DNA of 64,000 nucleotides from NCBI GenBank assembly GCA_033558025.1, contig JAUCEF010000008.1, positions 1,178,001-1,242,000 on the forward strand, given 5' to 3'. The position numbers and the translations under genes were made by a program. The notes beneath the pieces were generated by a model. It worked only from the letters and a program-made list of their open reading frames with translations, ran no database searches and was not told the DNA's origin. The stretch is from Phytophthora sp. 'mugwort' (taxonomy: Eukaryota; Oomycota; Peronosporomycetes; Peronosporales; Peronosporaceae). Below, piece after piece: positions 1 through 11,389 of this stretch; within the stretch, counting starts at the first letter, position 1, and the number at the start of each line of letters is the position of its first letter.

Positions 1-2140
1 ACCCAGCCAAGAGTCCGAAGTTCGAGCATTACGAGAACTATTTGTTCATCTACTACAATCGCTACCCGAATCGCCTGGAGAAACCCCTAACGGTGTAGTT
101 TCAAGCGGACACGCTCGGCAACAGTTAACGCAATATACCGTTGTTTTTACAAAACAAAAACATTTTCGTATTACGTAGCGAACAGGCACATAGCGATCGA
201 CTTAAGATGTAATTCACTCATACGAGGTGCCGATTGTTCCATCAATTAATACCGGTAAATGAATTTGAGGATCTCTCTATCCTTGCAGCCATCCCAAGGT
301 CGAGGTGGCAACTGAGTATTATACGAAACATTCGAATCACCTTAGCCTGGCGAGTTTTGCCCATTTGCCCACGCCTTATATGGCGAGCTTCAGCCGTTGT
401 TCATAGGGGCTCCGATTACATGATACTAACTATGTATTGTACTTATACTTTGTAGATGTACATACTGTAGCTCGACTGGTAGGCTTCACAAGAAGAGTGA
501 TTTGTGCCTGGAAGTGTCATCTCGTCGGATCCCTCCCTACACCAAGACGACCAGTATTCAATCGACTTCATAGGACGAGCAAGGATGACCTTTGTTGATG
601 TCGTAACGACCATTGTGCTATATCATTCAGTATTACGACCAAGTCATCCCTTCTGCGCGGGCCGAGCCAACTCCTCTAGCTATTAAACGAAGTATAATAT
701 TGCAAGGTAGATGGAGGCGCGTGCACTTCGAGTTAGCTGTTCATTGACCATCATCTGGGAATATAAGCATGGGTCTTGCCGATTCTTCAGCGCAATTTTA
801 ATTAGAAGCTACACAACGGACTACTGAATAACGTCGTCAGCAATCTGTGATGGTGAGCGGTAGGATCACGTCAGATCTCTTCGCCTTATGCCGCAAAGTT
901 ACCGGTATGCGGGCCAAATTTCCAGTTTGAAATTCTCGTCGTATGTGACGGGGGGAGGACTCCTCCCGGAGCACGTGCAGCCGACAATTCAGCCGCGCAC
1001 CTGATGCAAACTTGGTTGTTACGAAACTCACGTAGCAATACAGAACGACAGGTAAGTTGATTTACCAGTCAATAAACGTTTCCTTCACTCCAGCCATGCA
1101 ACCTTCGCAGAGATTGCCACCTTAAAGCGGTCGTCAGACTTTTGCAGGCTACTCATAGCCTCCATACCAATGATGGTATTCATATCGAGTGATAGTAGTA
1201 CTGTACCTATCTCAAGGAAAGGTGGTTAGTTAGCTTAAATAAAAGTCTGATGTCGATCTAACACGTATTTCCAAAAAAGCACGTAGTCGTGCGTCAATTG
1301 AAGGCGGTGAAATTTTCGTTGCCTCAGAGGCGCTATGTTGGGGCTTCATAGGAGTAGATTGCTGTGGGCCCAAGCGGCAAACGCATGATGGCAAACAGGG
1401 GAAACACTCGAAAAGCGACGCCGACTTCAAGCAGACCCAGCACTGTCGTATCAATTGTATCGGTATTGCACAAGTCTTAAGCACCGACCACTACTGCTAC
1501 TGTAGTAAGATGGTTCGGTATCTAGCTGCATGTGGTAATGGGTATTGCCCTTAGCGCATGTTAATATTTAGCTAAGGTATGTGCCGTCATCATCTAGAAA
1601 ATGATGTACAGTTACGAAACTTGCTGACCGCCTTATACACTGTAGTAAATCCTTATACAGAACTGCGCGCTCATACTAATGCCATATCTCGAGCTCCTAG
1701 GCAGCTTGCATCTCCGTTGAGTTGCTTCGAGGCCGAGGGCCTCGGGAACAGCTAGCCTCTTGTACTAACCGGTCAGGGAAGGTATGTCAATCGTCCTGGA
1801 CAGCGTAATTAACATCTAGCACTGGATTAGAAGAGAAAGTAACGAAAATGTATATCTCTTGCTTCTGCTGTGCTAGTTATCTTCACGCGTCCACTAACAC
1901 TTTTTCTGTAAACTGCAAAATCCGGCGCCAGCACTGGCATTTCGTTTGCGCTGTAGCATATTTCGTAACAAGACCTGGATACGTGCGTTGGGGCTTTTTA
2001 AAGATGAATTACGACTTGTACTCTATGACAATTTCTTCATCGAGCATTTCCTTAAGAAAAACCATTTGAAATCGATACGAAAAGGGAAAAGATGGTAATA
2101 ATGAGATGGTAACGGCTAGGAGGCCGTTGGCACGAAGTCT
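1..2140. other. no recognisable gene
   Basis: No reading frame here shows a recognisable domain or sustained coding character. Positions 3-95 (+) form an open, aromatic-rich stretch of about 30 codons ending in TAG, which could be the tail of a gene that begins left of the window, but nothing identifies it. The other short frames look like chance ORFs in moderately AT-rich, gene-poor DNA. Confidence 0.5.
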
Positions 2141-3239
2141 TCATCTCCTAGAGCATGTCGGAATTGAGATCTGAATTTGTATGCTTGAAACTAAATTTCC
2201 TGTAAGCTCGGACAGTATCATCAAGGATAGAATCACTTTCCGATATATACTACCCCCCGCTAGGTGGTTGCGAAGATCTGTTGGATGTATCTTTTCATTG
2301 TGCCACTTTTCGAATAGCGTGTTCTGCAACCTACTCGCAATCTCTTCCGTCTTTTCATTCATGACAGCCAGGTCGACAGCTTTCGCCAATGAGAATTCAT
2401 CGAAATGTTCCAATAATTGCTTTAACATGTTAACTTCCCTGTCTGGACTGTGGTGGTTCAGCAGATTGAAGTACCTCGACCAAACACCAAAAGCTGGGGT
2501 TGTAAACAGATCCTACTTTTTCCTCCTCGACTTTCAGTTGCTTGAATGCAAGACTGGTGGGCATCCCATTGGTCCCCCAAGCAGCCAACAATCGTCCAGC
2601 AATCTCTAAGCAAGTGTATTCAGTGCTGGATCGCGCTTTGTTATTTCGAGCATCTTCGCGACAGGCGCATCAGTGTACGTCTGGACGAGGACGCTAAGCA
2701 TATATTTTCCAATTCTTCGGGATATTTCTTGTCGTACTTGGTCAAATATTCCTTCCAAATATTAAAATTCTTGTTTGTCATAACACCCTCCACGTCTCCC
2801 CCATCCCGAGCAACATTAAAAGCGTCTTAATAAGAGCGTCTTAGCATTAAGAGCGTCTTAATAAGAGCATCTTAATGCTGCTCGGGATGGGGGACGACGT
2901 GGAGGGTGTTACGACAAACAAGAATTTGGGCTTCTGCTTCTCATTGAGCAAAACTTTGAGTTGTTTATGTTCTTGCCTGCGCTCGGCGTATATTGTGAAC
3001 CAGTTTCCCAACTTTTCTATATTCGATAAGCTCAGTGCACCCCTCTCGTCTCTGATCTTGTTTTCCGCTTGATCAATTGTCAGCAGTCTCTTAGGGTCTC
3101 TGAAAGCTTTCAGTTTCGAGTCACTCCCCAGAGCTGGAGTGCTGGAATCGCTTAGATTGGTCTGCTGCCATTGATGCAGCAGCGATGACAGAGGCAGCAC
3201 AACACACCAGAAAGGAATGAAAGCGCAATGACCACTCAA
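2141..3239 (-). pseudogene. broken RXLR-class effector gene
   Basis: On the minus strand the first 75 or so codons from 3239 give a signal-peptide-like start (MSGHCAFIPFWCVV, then a Leu/Ser-rich stretch), then KRLL as a degenerate RXLR and RDERG as a dEER motif. Further down the same strand, in shifting frames, come segments typical of RXLR C-terminal W/Y/L modules, such as FNIWKEYLTKYDKKYPEELE near 2700-2760 and VWSRYFNLLN near 2450-2480. Intact members of this family are secreted and translocated into plant cells. Here the frame is destroyed by a foldback insertion (2765-2927), a stop in the region near 2610 and at least two frameshifts, so no effector can be made. The family assignment is strong for the N-terminus and good for the WYL part. 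The number of original modules cannot be told. Confidence 0.75.
2765..2927. mobile_element. foldback MITE-like insertion inside the RXLR pseudogene
   Basis: Two arms of about 55 bp, 2765-2819 and 2872-2927, are inverted complements with only a few differences, one of them a 3-bp gap near the middle. They are separated by a 52-bp loop built of repeats of the motif GCGTCTTAATAAGAGC. The outer ends start AAATTCTTGTTTGTC and end with its complement. The insert lies between two parts of the same effector reading direction, so it split the gene. No clear target duplication was found. An alternative is a local inverted duplication of effector DNA. Confidence 0.6.
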
Positions 3240-4018
3240 AGGTAAATTGGGGTGTGTTGCACGACGAAACGAAAGCCGATCCCATGGCGCTTCTCTAGAA
3301 AAAGTGATTTCTTGCGATTTAATGATGACGTACCGTAAACCACGGGTTCACCGTAACAGGTGTAAAAAGTCGTTGTCTACTTCCTCCGGATTTAAATAGT
3401 GCAAGATGTATTATTGTGAACGTCACATAATATGTCCTATTTTTTTGCAAATCGACCGCTTTATAGCCGATTTAGGCTTTATATACATGTACACGACGTA
3501 TTAATAGCCCCTTTTTATTATATGTAAACAGAACGTCAGTCCGATTTGTTGTATCCCAGCCCCTATTCATATATCGCATGTTGCCGTCGATTTAACGTCA
3601 AATCGCTTCGAATGCCCATTTAACACTGGACATTCGAGGTCGTCGCTATATGTATAAACGATGTCGACGTCGATATTATCATTAACAAGGGATAACTATA
3701 TGTAATACGATTGAAAAGGTTAAAATGAATATGTATGCATCTCTCAAGTCTGTTAGGAATGAAAATGTCTTCATTGGGGCGCAGTCTCTGAACTATTTGT
3801 TCATTCGAGACTCGATCCGCGCAAGGCTATTTTTAATAGCAGAGGTGTAAAAGCTCGTGGTGTCCTATGCTAGATTTGCACAATGGACGTCTTACATCCA
3901 GAACTCAGATTTAATTTTCTACCACCCTATTTTAGAATGTTTTCTACCCATCCAAAACGGCCTAACCGAGCTGGACATATTGGTCGGTTTTCACATTAAT
4001 ATGGCCGCGCAGTAAATG
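3240..4018. other. AT-rich spacer, no gene seen
   Basis: No open frame with recognisable content. Upstream of the RXLR pseudogene start, this would be its promoter region; no clear initiator motif stands out. Confidence 0.5.
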
Positions 4019-4890
4019 CTTGGCCAGCAAGTCCGCGGGCTCAGCCCCTGTCGGCAAGGATGCCCAGCTGGCTCCACACATTGGCCATCTTGAGCGCCAT
4101 GGTGGGCTCGCTGTGTTGCGGCCACTACAGCGATAAGTAAGGCGGCAAGAAGACCCTCATTGGCAACTGTCTCTTCATGATCGTCGGCGGTGTGGTGCAG
4201 GCGTCCGTGTCGAACATTTGGCTTCTCGCTCTGTGCCGTCTCATTGCAGATATCTCGTCCCGTACGGCTACAGCCACCATCGCGGCTACATCAATGGGCT
4301 GTCGTCCCGCACATGCGCAATATGCTCAGCCTGGGCCTGGAGATCTTCACGACCATGGGTATTTTGTTCCCTGCCATCACGTTCTTCTTCGCCAACACGA
4401 GCTCGAGCTGGCGCTACCTGGCTGCGTTTCCCCGTCGTGCTGGCGGCCATCTACCTGTTGCTGGCGCCGTCCATGTGCGTGGAGAGTCCGGCGTGGCTTC
4501 TGGACCAGGGACGCATGGAGGAGGCTAAGTAGGTCATCGCTCGCATGTACGGCGAGGAGCACGTGCAGACGGCTCTATCGTGACTCGAGGTGAGCAACTA
4601 GCGCCGAGGAGGGTCTCATCGACTCGACGCCCAAGAAGGAGTCCATGTTCGCACCTCGCTACAGCATGCAGCTGCTGGGGACATCATACTGTCGTGCGCG
4701 CAGCAGCTTTCGGGTATCAACGCCGTGTTCTTTCTCGGGCTGCATCTTCTCTGGCGCCAGCATCTCGGACTCGCGCGTGTGTACGGTGACCATCGACTTA
4801 TCAACATGTGGCCCACCTTCTTCACGGGCGTGAGGTCCAACCGCTTCGGCGTTCACAACATGATCTTGTGGGGCCTGGCGGGTTCTTCTC
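4019..4890 (+). pseudogene. broken MFS sugar porter
   Basis: Translated fragments in all three forward frames follow the order of a sugar-porter (GLUT-like) transporter. About 4090-4160 gives a GSLCCGHYSDK segment, then TAA, then GGKKT, which corresponds to the loop 2-3 signature (D-R-x-G-R-K). Next come MIVGGVVQASVSNIWLLALC (4177-) and the helix FTTMGILFPAITFFFANTSS near 4350. A VESPAWLLDQGR segment near 4480 matches the PESPRWL motif, and QQLSGINAVFFLG near 4705-4740 matches the QQxSGINxVxYY motif of helix 7. In-frame stops and at least three frameshifts separate these pieces, so the gene is dead. It covers roughly the N-terminal and central parts of a normal ~500-residue transporter; the last helices are missing or unrecognisable after 4890. 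Confidence 0.75.
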
Positions 4891-5427
4891 GCGACGGGTC
4901 GAGTACTGCTGGAAGGTCTCAGCAGACAGCGTCAAGAGCAGGTAGTCCGGGTGCACCACCACCAACCCGCCACTCACTGGCCAAGCCCAAAGCCTTTCAG
5001 CAGGATGGCCTTGATCCCATCGGTTTGGAGGCTTTGTTCGGATACACGAGGTGGTTGTACTTGCACAGCGTCTCCCACGTGCATCCAGTTGCCGCGATTT
5101 TTGAATGTCCAGACACGTCCTTCCCGCTGCCAAGACGCGGTAGTACAGCTCCATCGCATCTTGTATATCCCAGTTCCAACTTTTTTCCGGACTTGAGTTG
5201 TATTTTTGGCAGCCCCAGCGTTTGTGCGCTGTCGCCAAGCACTAAGACCATACGGTACAGCGACAGGTCGAAAATCAAATGTAATAGCTTTTTGTCGCCA
5301 GCCCTGTTTGTCGCTCCCAATACTGAAGGAAAAAACAACATTGTAACATCAATACGTCGCAATCTGTACTGGATTTTCGCATACGACGGTAGTGCTGCGC
5401 ACAGTATAATTAAGTTCGTCTGCGAAC
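4891..5427. other. no assignable gene
   Basis: Long overlapping frames exist on both strands here (for example 4997-5497 on minus), but none shows a family signature. The minus strand downstream of the split chromodomain ORF may hold further decayed sequence of the same repeat. Confidence 0.4.
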
Positions 5428-5565
5428 TTAAGGTTCGATGGGCGCTGTGGCGGGTTGCCTTAATCCGTCGCCCTTCCCGTGTAGGCTGGTACAGCACACG
5501 AAAACGTCGATGATCTCGAGCTCATAATATCCACTTGAGCCGCCCGGGAAGTTTTTATATGGTTC
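5428..5565 (-). pseudogene. chromodomain ORF, distal part (split by Copia)
   Basis: Read on the minus strand from the Copia boundary, this continues the frame of the segment at 10268-10560: ...YLELSW at 10268 and beyond joins EPYKNFPGGSSGYYELEII here, then runs to TAA at 5428-5430. The fused frame has the aromatic pattern of a chromodomain (V-x-W-x-G-Y, then SWEP). The Copia element interrupts the codon row exactly between W and P, and the GGTTC duplication belongs to this ORF. It could derive from a Ty3/Gypsy integrase tail or from another repeat-encoded chromodomain protein. Confidence 0.55.
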
Positions 5566-5847
5566 TGTTGATGTGTGCGCCGTATATGCGAAGCGGTGAC
5601 GTCATGCCCATGCGCAGTGATGACACGATGCGTGCGGGCACATGCAGCGATGACGCAATGCATGCGAGCTCACGCAATGGCGTTGTGCTGAAAGGGGGGG
5701 CAGTTGAGAACACGTGGATGGATCGGATTGGTCGATATTCCGATTTACTCCTGGGACACAAGGTAAGTAGAAGCAGGTTAGCAAGAGTAAGGAGACAATA
5801 GAACTCACTTCGGCATTTGCCCTCAAACCAACAAGAGCATCTCAACA
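5566..5847 (+). repeat. 5' LTR of Copia element
   Basis: 282 bp, TG...CA ends. It is matched by the copy at 9987-10267. It carries CRE-like TGACGTCA and TGACGCAATG motifs (5598-5660) that could be promoter elements. Confidence 0.95.
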
Positions 5848-5891
5848 GGTTAACAGCCGCAAGATGCTCAAGACCAAGCTTCAGTACCGCC

Positions 5892-8800
5892 ATGACCACC
5901 ACGTCCGCCAAGAAAGCTGAAGTCATCCTGGGAAGCGACAACTACTTCCACTGGGAGTTCGCCATGCGGATGACGCTGGCGAGGAAGGGGCTGTTGGCGC
6001 ACGTGCAGTTGGTGAAGGACCCGTCGGAGATGACGGAGGCGTGGCTGCTCAATGACATGAAGGCGCTCGGGCTCATCGCCCAAGGTGTGGCGGTGGAGCA
6101 CCACACGAAGATCCGCTCGGCGACGTCGGCCATCATGGCCTGGAACACGTTGCGCGACTTCTACAACCGGACGACCATGCACAACCGGGTGACGATGACC
6201 CGTCGCCTCCACGAGTTTAAGATGGAGGGCGGCGTGACCATGGCCAAGCACCTGGACGACTTCGACGAGCTCATCGTGGGTCTGCAGACGCTCGGAGAAC
6301 CGCTGGACGAGGCTCGTCAGCTGGTCATCCTGCTGAGCAGTCTGCCCACGGAGTACGAGTTGATCTGCTCGATCGTGGAGAACGTGAAAGACTTCACGTT
6401 GATCGAGGTGAAGGAGAAGCTACTCAAGGAGTACGAGCGCCTCGACAAGAAGGAAGGCACTGAGCGCGCGCTAAAGGCTACTGCGAACGGCAGTAAGTTC
6501 AAAGGCGCGAAAACCTTCAGGGGCGGCAAGGGCAGCAAGGCCTTCGGTTCAAGGAAGAACGGCGGTTTCAAGGGCAAGTGCTTCAACTGCGGCCAGATGG
6601 GCCACATGAAGCGGGACTGCCCGGACCCGAACGCGGGCAACAACGACGACGACGCGGTCTTCGCCGTTGGGAAGAGTCGGTCGGCTGGGTGGCTGATCGA
6701 CAGCGGTGCGACGGCGCACATGACGCCTCACCGCAACGACTTGTTTGAGTACAAGGACCTCGACTCGGACGTCGAGGTGACCATCGCGGACGGCAAGAAG
6801 ATCCGGGTGGTGGGAACGGGGTCGGTGCGCCTGACGGGCATCGACGGCACGCGCATTAAGATGGTTGATGTGATGTACATCCCCGGGCTGGACCGGCAGC
6901 TGCTGTCTGTCAGCAGGCTGGCGGAGCTTGGCATGAGCGTGGAGTTTCAGAAGAAGTCGTGTACGATCTGGAACAAGTCCAAGGCGATCGCGTTGGGCAA
7001 GAAGGTCGGCAAGGCCTACGTGCTCGACTGCGAGAAGGACATGGCGCACTACGTGGAGTACGCCGGAGTCGACAGTGAGTGGGAGTTGTGGCATGCGCGC
7101 ATGGGCCACTTGAACAAGGACGCGCTGGCGAAGACGCAGAGCGCCACCACTGGCATGCCCACGTTGGACCGCAAGTCCATGACGCTGTGCGGGGGCTGCA
7201 TGAAGGGCAAACAGACGGTCGCGCACTTCCCGTCTCGATCGCTGTCGAAGACGACGAAGGTGTTGCAGTTGGTGCACACGGACGTCATGGGGCCCATGAA
7301 GACGAAGTCTAAGGGCGGGGCCCGGTACGTGCTCACGTTTGTGGATGACTACTCCAAGTACGGGGTGGCGTACTTCATCACCAAGAAGAGTGAGGTGCCC
7401 GTCAAGTTCAAGACGTTCATGAACTTGTACGAGAACCAGTGGGGAGAGCGCATCAAGTGCCTGCGCTCGGACAACGGCACGGAGTTCGTCAACAAGGAGA
7501 TGGACAGGTTGTGCGCGTTGAACGGGATCGTTCACCAGAAGACCGTGCCTTACAGCCCGCAGCAGAACGGCGTGGCGGAGCGCATGAACCGCACGATCAT
7601 GGAGAAGGCCCGCAGCATGTTGTATTACAAGGCTATCTCAACGATGTGGTGGGCCGAGGCGGTCAGTACGTCGGTGTACCTGATTAACCGGTCCACGACC
7701 ATTACGCACTCGAGCAGGACGCCGTACGAGTTGGCGTTCAGGGCCAAGCCGCGACTGGACCACTTGCGCGTGTTCGGCTCGGTCGGGTACGCTCACGTCG
7801 ACAAGGCAAAGCGCACCAAGTTGGAGCCGAAGAGCTTCAAGTGCATGTTCTTGGGGTACGCCGAGAACTCGAAGGGCTACCGCGTGTACGACTTGGAGTC
7901 GAACAAGGTGAAGGTGACAAGGTCGATGAAGCTCGACGAGCGCGAGGTAGACGGCATCTACGACTACCTCGCGCTCGTCGAGCTCGGCGCCGACGGAGAG
8001 CACGACGGTCATCCATTCGACGGAGGACGTCGATGACGTCGTGCAGCACGAGCAAGAGCGCCAACCCGCTACTGAAGAGCCGATGGGATCGGTGGAGGAG
8101 AGCCATGAGGAAGACACGGAGATGCCCGAGGCTGAGTCGGACGACTTGACGAGGCATGAGCTGGCAAGATACCGAAGGACGCCAGGGGCAGCCTTCAGTG
8201 ACAATCTTGTATTCCACCCGGAACCCGAACGAGTCCGACGCCCTCGTGACTCAGTCCTTGCTCTTCAAGACGTTGCAGACGAGTACAAGGTGAACGACGA
8301 GGACGACCCGGACAACGACGACCACTTCTGGCCGCCGTCGCCTAAGCGACCTCGAGTCGACGAGGACGGACTGCTCGCCGAAGCGGTACTGGCTTACGCT
8401 GCCAGTGTGGGAGACGCTGACGACGCGCCTACCACGTACCAGCAGGCCATGAAGAGCAACGAGGCGTCGGAGTGGATCAAGGCGATGAACTCCGAGTTGA
8501 AGGCGCACGCGGACAATGGCTCGTGGACGCTGGTTCGACGGACGTCTGGCGCCCGGCCGATTGGGTGTCGATGGGTGTTCGCTAAGAAGCGGAACGAGCA
8601 CGGCCGAGTTGTGCGGTACAAGGCCCGGTTGGTGGCGAAGGGCTTCAAGCAGAAGCTCGGCGTGGACTTCTTCGAGACGTACTCGCCCGTCGCCAACATG
8701 AACTCGATCAGGGTTGTGCTGTCGGTGGTGGTGGCGAAGGCCTACGTCGCAGAGCAGCTGGACGCGGACACAGCGTTCCTGAACAGTGATCTGAAGGAGC

Positions 8801-9992
8801 AAGTGTTCATGGAGGTGCCGTACGGCATCACGAACGCGGAGAACATGATGTGCAAGCTGGACAAGGCGATCTACGGCCTCAAGCAGGCCGCGAGCGCGTG
8901 GCATCAGACGATCCACGCCGTGTTTATGAAGATCGGCTTCCGCAGCTGCGGGGCAGACCAGTGCGTCTACGTGAAGGGCTCCAAGGACAACTACGTGTAC
9001 GTCTGCTTGTACGTGGACGACATGATCATCGCCGCCAAGACCAACAAAGAGATTGACGAGGTCAAGATGGCGTTGAAGAGCGCGTTTAAGATGAAGGAGC
9101 TCGGCGAGGTCAAGTTCATCCTCGGTATGGAGGTGGACCATGACCACACGGCCGGCACGTTGATGATCAGGCAGACGCGCTACATCGACGACGTCGTGAA
9201 CCGGTTCAACCAGCAAGACGCGAAAGCGGTGGTGAACCCGTGCGAGTCCGGCATGAAGTTGACGAAGATGCAATCGCCGACCACGAACGCTGAGCGCGAG
9301 GACATGAGTCCAAGCCGTACAGGTCTTTGATCGGATGCTTGTTGTACATCACGACCTGCACGCGCCCGGACGTGGCATATATCGTCACGCAGCTGTCGCG
9401 GTTCTTGGAGAACCCTGGGCAGCAGCACTGGAAGGCAGCCATTCGTGTGCTCCGCTACCTGAAGACGACGAAGGACTTCGGGGTCATCTACAGCGGCAAC
9501 GACGGCAAGGTCGTGTTGGAGGCGTACACGGACGCGGACTGGGGCAGCAATCTGGACGACCGCCGCTCGGTATCCGGGATCATGATCATGATTGGCGGCG
9601 CGCCGGTCGTTTTCAAGTCCAAGTACCAGCGCACGGTGGCGCTGAGCTCGGCGGAGGCGGAGTACATGGCGTTAAGCCTGTGCACGCAGGAGGTGCTGTG
9701 GACCCGTGCGATGCTCAAGGACCTGGGTCATGAGCAAGTGGGAGCGACGCAAGTCTGGGAGGACAACCAAGGTGCCATTACACTGGCAAGCAACGCCGGC
9801 TACAATGCGCGGACCAAGCACGTCGACATCAGGCACCACTTCATCCGCGAGAACGTGGCCCGGGACATCATCACGGTGGACTACGTTGGGACGGAAGGTC
9901 AGCTGGCGGACATGCTCACGAAGGCGGTCGGGACGAAGAGACTGCAGTTCTTGCTCGCAGGGAGCGGCGTCCGAACCGAGTGGGAGTGTTGA
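5892..9992 (+). pseudogene. Copia gag-pol polyprotein with two frameshifts
   Basis: The first ATG after the LTR (5892) opens a frame to 8036. It contains a gag region, a CCHC zinc knuckle CFNCGQMGHMKRDC (about 6579-6620), the protease motif DSGATAH (about 6700-6720), the GAG-pre-integrase zinc motif (WHARMGHLN...CGGCMKGK, 7089-7205) and an integrase core (HTDVMGP, SDNGTEF, SPQQNGVAERMN). A shift near 7940-7965 moves the frame to a second segment running to 9330, with reverse transcriptase including YVDDM near 9010-9030. A second shift near 9305 (apparently one base lost before the KPYRSLIGCLLY block) leads to the RNase H segment (EAYTDADWGS, SSAEAEYMAL) ending TGA at 9990-9992, inside the 3' LTR. 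All catalytic motifs look intact. Both shifts could be real mutations or assembly errors. Confidence 0.9.
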
Positions 9993-10267
9993 TGTGTGCG
10001 CCGTATATGCGAAGCGGTGACGTCATGCCCATGCGCAGTGATGACACGATGCGTGCGGGCACATGCAGCGATGACGCAATGCATGCGAGCTCACGCAATG
10101 GCGTTGTGCTGAAAGGGGGGCAGTTGAGAACACGTGGATGGGTCGGATTGGTCGATATTCCGATTTACTCCTGGGACACAAGGTAAGTAGAAGCAGGTTA
10201 GCAAGAGTAAGGAGACAATAGAACTCACTTCGGCATTTGCCCTCAAACCAACAAGAGCATCTCAACA
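9987..10267 (+). repeat. 3' LTR of Copia element
   Basis: 281 bp, nearly identical to 5566-5847 (one G shorter in a G run, and one A/G difference near 10141). It is directly followed by the GGTTC target duplication. Confidence 0.95.
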
Positions 10268-10560
10268 GGTTCCCAGGATAGTTCGAGGTATCCGACCCAT
10301 TGCACTAGACGGAATTCTCCGTTCTTAACCCATTGCATGGCATAGATTCGGTCAACGTCAAAAAAGTTGCTCACTTCTTTTTTGTCGCCTTGCTTGTGGT
10401 ATTAAAACCCCGCTCCGATCTCGTAAATCGCATTCGAATTTCGTGAAGTGCGCTCGTAGAGTTTGTTAAATTTGAGCTTATAAAACGAGCCGTCTGACTT
10501 TCGATTGAAGTTTTCTGGTGTGTTTCTTGCGATTACTGAGTGAAGCTTCTGCATAGGCCT
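10268..10560 (-). pseudogene. chromodomain ORF, proximal part (split by Copia)
   Basis: Minus-strand frame with MQKLHSVIARNTPENFNRKS (about 10550-10490), then a basic stretch, a stop (about 10402) and VDRIYAMQWVKNGEFRLVQW, followed by VGYLELSW up to the Copia boundary. The W..NGE...V.WVGY..SWEP pattern is chromodomain-like. The remainder lies at 5428-5565 on the other side of the Copia element. One in-frame stop separates the basic N-terminal part from the chromodomain part, so it was probably a pseudogene before the Copia insertion. Confidence 0.55.
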
Positions 10561-11389
10561 GGGGCCCCCTGGGTGAACAGAACTGTGGAGCAACTAAATC
10601 AGGATGTACTGCAAGTTCTACTCGTATTACTGATGGAGTACTACCATGGCCACCATGAATGGCTATATTATTTTGGCAGTAATACAAGCAAATTTAAACC
10701 AGACTCCAGTTCGTTCACTCGCTGACCCGATGGAGCGTTTCCTGGCGCTGCCTCGACCGTCAGCACTCAACATCGTTTCTCGTACTGGACACAGTGATGC
10801 CATCACGACTTTCTATTTGACAAACGTAGCAGACTTCCTAGATAATATGAAGGCCTCGCTAGCTGCATTGCACCGCGACGCCGTCGACATAAAGCAAAAA
10901 ATTGGCTTTACGACATGGCTGCAGCAAAAAGAAGCACGACATACTTTGATGTCGGTGACTACGTGCTTGGTCTCGCGTCGATGAACGACTTAATCACAAT
11001 CAGTTGCTGCCGCAGTGGATGGACCCCTCTGTGGTTATGGAGGCCCGCCCTCACTCTTGCTTGACCCTTCACTTGCTCACCGGAGCTACTACAAGGTGCA
11101 TGAATCCAGGCCTGGCTTTTACGCGGACTCCTCGCTGGAAGTGGCGGAAGAGATCAGTGAGTCGGTCTCGAATCAGGCCATGCTGCTCGACGGTAACGGT
11201 ATCGCCGACTAAATATACAATGTGGAAACCTCACGCTGGGAGCTGCTGGTAAATTGGACAGGACTGCAAGACATCGAATCCTCGTGGGAGCCACTGGATT
11301 CCCTCATTGCTGAAGTTCCTGTCAATTTGCGCGAGCACGCGAGCACGGTCGAAGATGTCGCATTCGCGGAGGCCATCAAGCAAGCCTGA
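10561..11389 (+). pseudogene. Ty3/Gypsy integrase tail plus chromodomain
   Basis: Forward-strand fragments in changing frames match the 3' end of a Gypsy pol gene. APWVNRTVEQLNQDVLQVL (10561-) and the LNQTPVRSLAD...LPRPSALNIV block (10690-10780) are integrase core and C-terminal sequence. YFDVGDYVLGL (about 10945) is the GPY/F-like module, and RWELLVNWTGLQDIESSWEP (about 11232-11290) is a clear chromodomain. A TGA at 11387-11389 ends the frame. Several frameshifts and stops make it nonfunctional, and reverse transcriptase and the LTRs are absent, so this is a 5'-truncated remnant. Confidence 0.75.

Larger units (their letters stand above)
5566..10267 (+). mobile_element. Ty1/Copia LTR retrotransposon, young and nearly complete
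   Basis: A 4.7-kb element bounded by direct LTRs (5566-5847 and 9987-10267), each starting TGTTGATG and ending CTCAACA, with an exact 5-bp target duplication GGTTC at 5561-5565 and 10268-10272. The LTRs differ by one substitution and one base in a G run, so insertion is recent. A short purine tract (TGGGAG, 9981-9986) before the 3' LTR is the likely polypurine tract. The internal region carries one gag-pol polyprotein with two frameshifts. Order of domains (gag, protease, integrase, reverse transcriptase, RNase H) is the Copia order. It is inserted into a minus-strand chromodomain ORF. Confidence 0.95.

Noticed and set aside
4725..5513. 262-codon plus-strand ORF and overlapping minus ORFs
   Set aside because: No domain in any frame. 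The first part overlaps the sugar-porter pseudogene and the rest is of mixed composition.
6549..7535. 328-codon minus-strand ORF
   Set aside because: Antisense shadow of the Copia gag-pol frame; composition (His/Arg/Leu/Val-rich) is typical of reverse reading of GC3-biased coding DNA.
8251..9273. 340-codon minus-strand ORF
   Set aside because: Antisense shadow of the Copia reverse transcriptase.
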